64,000 bases of DNA from Candidatus Aminicenantota bacterium (lineage in GTDB: Bacteria; Acidobacteriota; Aminicenantia; UBA2199), in assembly GCA_026393835.1 (NCBI GenBank), contig JAPKZK010000147.1, positions 1 to 64,000 on the forward strand. Direction: 5' to 3'. Of the stretch, positions 58,228-64,000 are shown piece by piece. The notes beneath the pieces are model-generated. The model was given only the letters and a program-made list of their open reading frames with translations, did not search any database and had not been told where the DNA came from. How positions within the stretch are numbered: position 1 is the first letter of the stretch; every line of letters starts with the position of its first letter. The position numbers were made by a program, and so were the translations under genes.

Positions 58228-59496
58228 CCTCAGAGAGTAGGCGCTTATAATAATTATCTGCCCCCCAGCGGCAAAATAGACAGGAAAGCTCTGCCGCAGC
58301 CTGGAATAACGTCGGGAGAAGACTTTATCGCTCCACGGAATGAACTGGAAGAGACGTTGACGCGAATTTGGTTTGAACTATTATCACCCACTACTGATTC
58401 TTCTCAAAAATCCATCGGTATTGACGAAAATTTCTTCCACCTGGGGGGCCACTCGTTAAAAGCCACCATCATGATGTCGAAAATCCAAAATGAAATGCAT
58501 GTGGATGTGCCGCTGGTAGAGGTATTTAAAAGACCAACCATCAGGCAATTGGCCGAATATATTGAAAAAATGACGGGTCAGCATGCAGGGATATCGGTTG
58601 ATAATCTCATCCCCCTTAAGAAAGGCATATCAAATACCCGTCACCTCTTTTTTGTTCATGATGGAACCGGACAAGTAGAAGGATACCTTGAATTTTGCAG
58701 TCGCCTGGATAATGAATTCAACTGCTGGGGGATTCGTCCAGATGCTATTAAAAATTATACACCCCAAAATATCACCATTAAGGAAATGGCCGGGAAGTAT
58801 ATTGAAAAAATAAAAAAAGTCCAGCCCCAGGGGCCTTACTTTATTGCCGGATGGTCATTGGGCGGAACCATTGCTTTTGAAATGGTCAAACAGTTAGAAG
58901 AAGCCGGTGAAAAAACAGCTTTTTTTAGCCTTTTTGATTCCCCTGGACCGGGAATACATCCAGGACAGGACAAGGGTGAATTTACCCTGCAATCGGAAAT
59001 AAACGATGTTATGGAATATCTACCGGGTGTTCACATAAGCGAAATCCTGGAGAAAGTAACTGAACTGGAGGAATTATGGCCCGCCATTGTGGACTACCTG
59101 AAAGAAAAGAGTGTTGTGGCCGAAACCATTAAAAAGATAATCGCGGAGCATGGAATCCCCGGTTTCGATTATGATAAATCGGGTATAGAGGAATTGATCC
59201 TCCATCTTAATATGACCCGGACGCTGCTCAAAGCCCGTGATAAATATATTCCTTCCGGGAAAGTTAAGGCTGCGGTTCATTATTTTGAAGCCCTTGCATC
59301 AATGGAAATAATAAAACAGCGATGGGATGAATATTGTGAGTTAAGTGTTGAGTATCATACGATCCCTGGGGATCATTTCTCGATTTTTAAAATGCCCGAT
59401 GTAGAAAAATTTGCCCGGGTATTCCAGGAGGTTCTTTCACGACGCACTCACAGGCTTCCGCCTTTGCCAGGAAAATCAATGATTGGTGCTTGGTGA
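58228..59496 (+). pseudogene. 5'-truncated NRPS: end of A domain, carrier domain, thioesterase
   Basis: Open frame directly after the preceding gene's stop (TAA at 58225-58227), without a start codon of its own. It starts with the last A-domain motif (LPPSGKIDRKALPQP), then a peptidyl carrier domain (FFHLGGHSLKATIMMSKIQNEMHVDVPLVEVF, with the phosphopantetheine Ser). A type I thioesterase follows (YFIAGWSLGGTIAFEM, FSLFDSPG, GDHFSIFKMP giving Ser, Asp, His). All active-site residues are intact. Whether PCP-TE is still made is unknown; condensation and most of the adenylation domain are missing from this window. It is probably the scar of a deleted or broken NRPS. Confidence 0.75.
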
Positions 59497-59507
59497 GGGG
59501 TCGTAAA

Positions 59508-59612
59508 TTCCCCCTGCCGGGGGCCAAACTTTTGAAAAAGTTTGATCAAAACTTTTGCCAACAAGACACCAAGGTTTTTTTTCTTCGCGGTCCTTCGCGT
59601 TCTTAGCGGCTA
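59508..59612. repeat. Composite intergenic repeat
   Basis: A CCCCTGCCGGGGG hairpin and an AAACTTTT / AAAAGTTT stem (about 59527-59544) are followed by the third copy of the TTCTTCGCGG...TTCTTAGCGGCTA element (59574-59612). Confidence 0.65.
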
Positions 59613-59615
59613 CTT

Positions 59616-60311
59616 TCATAACAGCACTTCGGGCTTTTCTCTCACATAGCCCTTAGAAAGGACAGTGATCCCCAATACCTCCAGCAACTGCGGATGTTTT
59701 CTTAAAGCTATCTTGCAGATACGAAGGAATTCATTAAACCATAAATCGAATTCCTCTAATAATACATTCCTGGCTTCTAAAGCGTCCTGGGATACCCCCT
59801 TTGCTTCGCCATGATTGTTGTAAGCTTGCTCCACTTTTTTTATTTTAGCATGGGATGCAGTCAGTTTATCGAGGGTAATGGTATTTTCCTCTAATCTGTC
59901 CATCATTTCAGCATCGTGAATGAGATTGGAATAAAATGTATCCGCCTGCCTCAGCCAGCCGTTCATGCTCCTTTCCCTGGGAACCATTAGCATCAGTCTT
60001 TCGAGTCTTTCCGGATTTTTGCGGTATTTGGTTTCCATCAACTTGACATGCGACATATAGACGGGGCGAACCTCTGCTAATAAGTGTTGTAGGGCGACGC
60101 GGGCTTCCAATTGTTTCCCGTGCAATTCTGTTTTGTGTTTATCGGCGGCCATTAGTTTTTCCAGGAGGGCTAGGCCGGAGTCGATTTTTTGGTAAGTCAT
60201 ATTATATTCGGCGATCAGCGGGTAGACCCGGTCATTTTTCCTGGCGGTATTAAGCGCATGCCTGGCTTTGAAAAAATAATCACCCAGGGTACTTTTTATG
60301 TGCCTCATCAT
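59616..60311 (-). CDS. Helical hypothetical protein
   Basis: 231 residues, almost entirely helical with heptad-like leucine spacing (LIAEYNMTYQKIDSGLALLEKLMAADK, LEARVALQHLLAEV, EENTITLDKLTASHAKIKKVEQAY, LLEEFDLWFNEFLRICKIAL). There is no signal peptide or motif I recognise. A bundle or coiled-coil protein of about four helices is likely. Its stop lies three bases right of the dispersed repeat. No neighbour suggests a role. Confidence 0.55.
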   Translation of the reverse strand: MMRHIKSTLGDYFFKARHALNTARKNDRVYPLIAEYNMTYQKIDSGLALLEKLMAADKHKTELHGKQLEARVALQHLLAEVRPVYMSHVKLMETKYRKNPERLERLMLMVPRERSMNGWLRQADTFYSNLIHDAEMMDRLEENTITLDKLTASHAKIKKVEQAYNNHGEAKGVSQDALEARNVLLEEFDLWFNEFLRICKIALRKHPQLLEVLGITVLSKGYVREKPEVLL

Positions 60312-60791
60312 TGTTTTCCTTGTTTGTATTTTAAGGATATATGATAAATGAATGAAAGATTAATTTCAAGTGCCGTCGCCTGTTTTTTGCCACCAAGAGA
60401 CGGCGCACAAAGGCGCCAAGGGGTTACAAATGGGAATCCAGGCAATCAGAAAAAAACTAGGAGTTGAAATTTCTTAACGATTGCGTCATGCTATGAACAA
60501 AAATGGGTGACGAATAATGAATGAGGAGCGTTTTCGGCCTGCCCTGTTCCCCGCATCTTATTCTATATTCGCCCTGCCTATTCGGGAGAATCTAATTATA
60601 AGATATCCTGGGCAGACACGCAGGTCGCCGGTAACGCCCCTACCCAGGTAGTGAATTTAGAGATAAAGAAAAATAATTTCTGAATAAATTGATCGTAATT
60701 CAAGACCTAAGTATTGAAATCTTCTCTGTTTTTTAATAAAATGCAGACGGGATAATGAATATCGCTTTTTATGAAGAGCGGGTAATAAAAA
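60312..60791. other. Intergenic region with short repeats
   Basis: Contains CACCAAGAGACGGCGCACAA-type and GGCAGACACGCAGGTC-type repeat words and several A/T tracts. No open frame on either strand has a ribosome-binding site. No convincing promoter for the methyltransferase was identified. Confidence 0.5.
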
Positions 60792-61961
60792 ATGTTTGAA
60801 CGAGATATTAAGAATTATAACGAGATGTACTGTTCACCAGCTCCGGCTCCGGAATATTGGCATCGATCGTGTGCCCATTCCGAATGCACCCTGCACCAGT
60901 TATCTCCATACATCGGTAAGCTTAAAAGTTCTATTGCCCGTGATCTTATCCAGGCCTATTCAAAACCAGGGGAATTGGTGACCGATCCTTTTGCCGGGTC
61001 CGGCACCGTACCTTTAGAGGCAGCACTATTGGGAAGGCGGGTATTTGCCGCCGATATTAGCCCTTATGCAAGAATTTTAACTACAGCTAAATTAAATGCC
61101 CCTCCCTGCCTGGAAGAAGCGATAGACAAGGCTGAAAAAATCCTGGCCCTGGCGACAACTTCACAACCTGCACCTGATTTTGAAAAAATTCCCGCATGGG
61201 TAGGCCGGTTCTTTCATCCCCGGACCCTGGATGAAGCCGTTAAGTTCGCATCGGTGGCCAGGGAAGCGGGAAATGAATTTTTCATGGCCTGTTTTTTAGG
61301 GATTCTTCATCATGAGAGGCCCGGTTTTCTTTCGTTTCCAGCCAGCCACCTGGTTCCCTACCTGAGAGATAAAAAATATCCTCCCCAGGAGTTCCCTGGG
61401 ATGTATGAATACCGTCCGTTGCGCCCCAGACTCCTGGCAAAGATTAGCCGCATATATAAGCGGAACCCTGGATTCCCTGGGAATTTGGACTGGTCATTCC
61501 GGCAAAGTAAAATTGAGGACCTGGAATTCCCCGAAGTATTCGATTGCCTGATTACCAGTCCCCCATATATGAATGCCCTGGATTATGGCCGGGATAATCG
61601 CCTGCGCTTATGGTTCATTAACCCGGGAGAACTTGAAAAGACCGATAACCCGGTAACAAAAGCCCAGGATGCTTTTTATCAGGCTATTGCCATTTTGGCG
61701 GAAAAGATCAATCGCGGCCTTAAGAATGGGGGCTTTTGCGTCTTGATCGTGGGAGAACGTTTGGAGAGCAGGAGGAACGCCGATTTATCAAGAAATATCT
61801 GTCGGATTATTACTGAAAAAACCCCTACCCTTAAATTAATCGCAATCATTAAAGATAATATCCCGGATATACGGCGCACCCGTAGGAATTGTCGCGCCAC
61901 CAAAACCGAACATATCCTGGTATATCAGAGGAGTCAAAATGAAAAAATATCTGCCGAATAA
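60792..61961 (+). CDS. DNA adenine/cytosine-N4 methyltransferase
   Basis: 389 residues. SAM-binding DPFAGSGTVPLEAALLGRRVFAADI (motif I, about 73-98) precedes the catalytic TSPPYMNALDYG (motif IV, about 255-266). A variable region lies between them, so the order is like alpha-class amino methyltransferases. The C-terminal GFCVLIVGERLESR and TEHILVYQR fit later motifs. There is no restriction endonuclease next to it. Instead its end overlaps by 23 bases a protein-kinase/NTPase gene, suggesting one functional unit. A role in self-marking of DNA within a defence system is inference. Confidence 0.85.
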   Translation: MFERDIKNYNEMYCSPAPAPEYWHRSCAHSECTLHQLSPYIGKLKSSIARDLIQAYSKPGELVTDPFAGSGTVPLEAALLGRRVFAADISPYARILTTAKLNAPPCLEEAIDKAEKILALATTSQPAPDFEKIPAWVGRFFHPRTLDEAVKFASVAREAGNEFFMACFLGILHHERPGFLSFPASHLVPYLRDKKYPPQEFPGMYEYRPLRPRLLAKISRIYKRNPGFPGNLDWSFRQSKIEDLEFPEVFDCLITSPPYMNALDYGRDNRLRLWFINPGELEKTDNPVTKAQDAFYQAIAILAEKINRGLKNGGFCVLIVGERLESRRNADLSRNICRIITEKTPTLKLIAIIKDNIPDIRRTRRNCRATKTEHILVYQRSQNEKISAE

Positions 61962-64000
61962 AGATTATTTCCCTGGCAGAGAAATCCCCGGCTTTGCAGG
62001 ATACAAAATCGTGGAGCTCCTGGGTTCAGGATGCAAGGCCCATGTATTCAAAGCCCATTCGGTTATACTTAACAACGATGTGGCCTGCAAAGTTATTCCC
62101 AGGGTAAATTTAAAGCAGGGGGTACGGGATTCCCAAGCCTGGCGTGATGAATTTTTAAAAGCCAATACTCTTCGCGCACCCCTGGTGGTCAAAATTAACC
62201 AGGTTCTAGACTGGAACGATCCGGCAAATGACATTGACTGTGTTATATTAATATCGGAATTTGTGCCGGGGCAGACACTGAAAAAGTTTATACAATCCAA
62301 AAAATCCGACATTGATGTCAATTTTATAGAGCGCTTCATGGAAGCCATGCTAAGTTTTTTTCATGATATGGAGAGGGTTCGACTGGTCCACGGAGACCTA
62401 CATGATAAAAATGTCATGGTGGAAGATCGTTCCGACCAATTGGGAGGTGAACCTTATGCTTTTCGGGTCACCGATTTCGGTGTAGCCGGTGCTTCTGGCG
62501 ATATAGATTTAACGGATGATTATGATCAATTGGCCTCGATGCTGAAAAAAATCCTGGAAAAAGTCGATTATCAAACGCTAACCGGCAGGGACAAATTTTT
62601 GTTTGATATCCTGAGAAACGAATTCCTGGCCCGTCATCTGCCCGAACGAGACACCACCCGCGACCCCCTGGCCAGGAAACCCAGGGAACTTTTTGAACGC
62701 CTGAAACAAATAGATAACGAATTTAATCAACTGCTCAAAAAGGGATCGGGTATAAAAATACTTACGCCTTTCGATTTCTTGAGCTGCGAACAGATCGGTG
62801 AAACCCACAGCCTGCTCAAAGCACTGTACTCGGACCTGTTCCTGGGATTAGATAGAATCAATAGTCATAATAACCTGGTTTTAACGGGACCCAGAGGCTG
62901 CGGCAAGAGTACGGTTTTCAAGAACCTGAGTCTGAGGCACCGCTGCCAGACAGGAGATGATAAACCGGAAAACATTGACTATATCGGGGTCTATTATCGC
63001 TGTGACGACCTGTATGCCGCCTTTCCCAGGTATCAGTTGCCCGACAGGGAGGAAGCCTATAATATCCCTATCCATTACCTTGCTGCCAGCCTTATCGGCG
63101 AGGTGCTGGCATCGGTGGAGATGTGGGCCGGCCGCCATTTTCAAAATGAATTTTCCAGGCGCGAACCGCAAACAGCCGGTTTGCTGTGGGAATATTTTGA
63201 ACAACTTGATATTCACAAACCCCAGGAACCCGGTGCCGATAGTTTTAAGGCCATTGTTTCCCGGATGCAGAAAGAGAGGCTGCGCGCCCAGGATAAACAA
63301 CGTTTTGCAAATGACGTTAAGCATAAGATCGGTTACTATTTTGGCCCTGAGGTCCTGGTAAGGGTCGGTGAGATACTGATAAAGAACTTTTCCTTTTTAT
63401 TGAATAAACCTTTCTATTTCTTCATCGATGATTATTCGATGCCCAAGATTATGCCGGATCTGCAAAAAAATCTTAACCGTTTATTGATGCAGCGTAACGC
63501 CTCATGTTTCTTTAAACTATCTACAGAGAGCCCGGTCTCTTACAGCCGCTCCGACATCGATGGCAAAGACTACGTGGAAGGCAGGGAGTTTGTATTATTC
63601 AACCTCGGCCTGGTCTATTTAACCGAAGAGACTCCTAAAAAATTAAAATTCATCGAGGATATCTTTGTCAGGCGTTTTGGTCTGGTAGAGAATTATCCGG
63701 TGCGGGACCTGGATGAATTGATCGGTGACTATAAGCTGCCAAGCAATAATGAGATTGCCAGAATACTCCGTGTCTCGAGCGATAAACTGGAAATATGGGG
63801 GAAACAAGTTCTCTGCGAATTATGCAGCGGGGACATATTTTATATTATCGAATTGGTCGGGAAAATGGTGGCAAAGGCAGGCGGCACCGGTGGAATAAGG
63901 GCTATCGACAGGACACCCAGGGTCGATAAAGATTATCAAAAAAAATCAATAAAAGAAGAGGCTGGCTCTTTCTTGGATAATCTCAGACGTATTAAGGGGG
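61939..64000 (+). CDS. Protein kinase fused to P-loop NTPase (partial, runs off the window)
   Basis: At least 687 residues with no stop before 64000. GAGGAG precedes the ATG at 61939, inside the methyltransferase gene. Residues about 17-210 are a eukaryotic-type kinase: glycine loop LLGSGCKAHVFKA, lysine in VACKVI, HGDLHDKN (catalytic Asp and Asn), VTDFGVAG. From about 290, an NTPase follows: Walker A LTGPRGCGKSTVFKN (at about 315), Walker B FYFFIDDYSMP (about 495), FKLSTE sensor-like segment. It resembles ORC/CDC6- or STAND-type AAA regions. Such kinase-plus-NTPase proteins are unusual; with the overlapping methyltransferase this recalls Pgl/BREX components (PglX methylase, PglW kinase), but the order and fusion are different. 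Confidence 0.8.
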   Translation, partial: MKKYLPNKDYFPGREIPGFAGYKIVELLGSGCKAHVFKAHSVILNNDVACKVIPRVNLKQGVRDSQAWRDEFLKANTLRAPLVVKINQVLDWNDPANDIDCVILISEFVPGQTLKKFIQSKKSDIDVNFIERFMEAMLSFFHDMERVRLVHGDLHDKNVMVEDRSDQLGGEPYAFRVTDFGVAGASGDIDLTDDYDQLASMLKKILEKVDYQTLTGRDKFLFDILRNEFLARHLPERDTTRDPLARKPRELFERLKQIDNEFNQLLKKGSGIKILTPFDFLSCEQIGETHSLLKALYSDLFLGLDRINSHNNLVLTGPRGCGKSTVFKNLSLRHRCQTGDDKPENIDYIGVYYRCDDLYAAFPRYQLPDREEAYNIPIHYLAASLIGEVLASVEMWAGRHFQNEFSRREPQTAGLLWEYFEQLDIHKPQEPGADSFKAIVSRMQKERLRAQDKQRFANDVKHKIGYYFGPEVLVRVGEILIKNFSFLLNKPFYFFIDDYSMPKIMPDLQKNLNRLLMQRNASCFFKLSTESPVSYSRSDIDGKDYVEGREFVLFNLGLVYLTEETPKKLKFIEDIFVRRFGLVENYPVRDLDELIGDYKLPSNNEIARILRVSSDKLEIWGKQVLCELCSGDIFYIIELVGKMVAKAGGTGGIRAIDRTPRVDKDYQKKSIKEEAGSFLDNLRRIKG

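Overview
The window looks like a chromosomal contig from an uncultured, Gram-negative, probably anaerobic bacterium. It encodes an outer-membrane-type beta-barrel, lipoproteins, many signal peptides, Wzz-type and nucleotide-sugar genes, a 24-heme c-type cytochrome and an oxidoreductase of the tungsten/molybdenum aldehyde oxidoreductase (AOR) type. Repeated S74-domain secreted proteins, a two-component propeller kinase, an NRPS remnant, a DUF4062 protein and many short intergenic repeats fit an uncultured Acidobacteriota lineage such as Candidatus Aminicenantes. That placement is inference from gene content and was not tested.

Layout. 1-6.2 kb: an aspartic-protease remnant, then a beta-barrel plus 24-heme cytochrome operon converging on a flavin/Fe-S oxidoreductase plus membrane b-cytochrome-like operon. 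6.3-10 kb: three tandem secreted beta-propeller paralogues, each with its own promoter. 10.1-11.4 kb: a lipoprotein, mobB and a 59-residue gene. 11.6-12.9 kb: a broken DUF4062-NTPase gene followed by a 16-unit minisatellite. 13-18.4 kb: an AOR split over two polypeptides, each fused to a different NADH-dehydrogenase-like module, followed by a ThiF/MoaD-type pair. 18.4-20 kb: an AraC-type regulator and a secreted glutamine-amidotransferase-like protein. 20.3-29.4 kb: five S74 (intramolecular chaperone) secreted proteins. 29.4-44.5 kb: a surface-glycan locus (WbpA/B/D/E-type enzymes, UDP-xylose synthase, GDP-fucose synthase, glycosyltransferases, sulfotransferase, Wzz) headed by a NusG/RfaH-like antiterminator. 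44.5-47.1 kb: ECF sigma, anti-sigma and two Spy/CpxP-like proteins, plus an XRE regulator. 47.2-47.5 kb: a second 21-bp minisatellite. 47.6-55.2 kb: a giant hybrid kinase with two response regulators. 55.7-60.3 kb: unknown genes and an NRPS 3' remnant. 60.8-64 kb: a DNA methyltransferase overlapping a protein-kinase/P-loop NTPase gene that runs off the window end.

Best candidates for unusual systems: (i) the split AOR, whose two pieces are fused to NuoE/F-like and NuoG-like modules, with FMN/NADH motifs changed and some Fe-S sites lost; (ii) the overlapping methyltransferase and kinase-NTPase pair, a possible defence system with a Pgl/BREX-like combination of activities; (iii) a repeated 5' leader that can hide its own ribosome-binding site in front of the cytochrome operon; (iv) an apparently leaderless RfaH-like regulator followed by an ops-like hairpin ahead of the glycan operon; (v) two unrelated 16-unit, 21-22-bp minisatellites.

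No tRNA, rRNA, CRISPR array or complete insertion sequence was seen. All family assignments come from reading motifs, without database searches.
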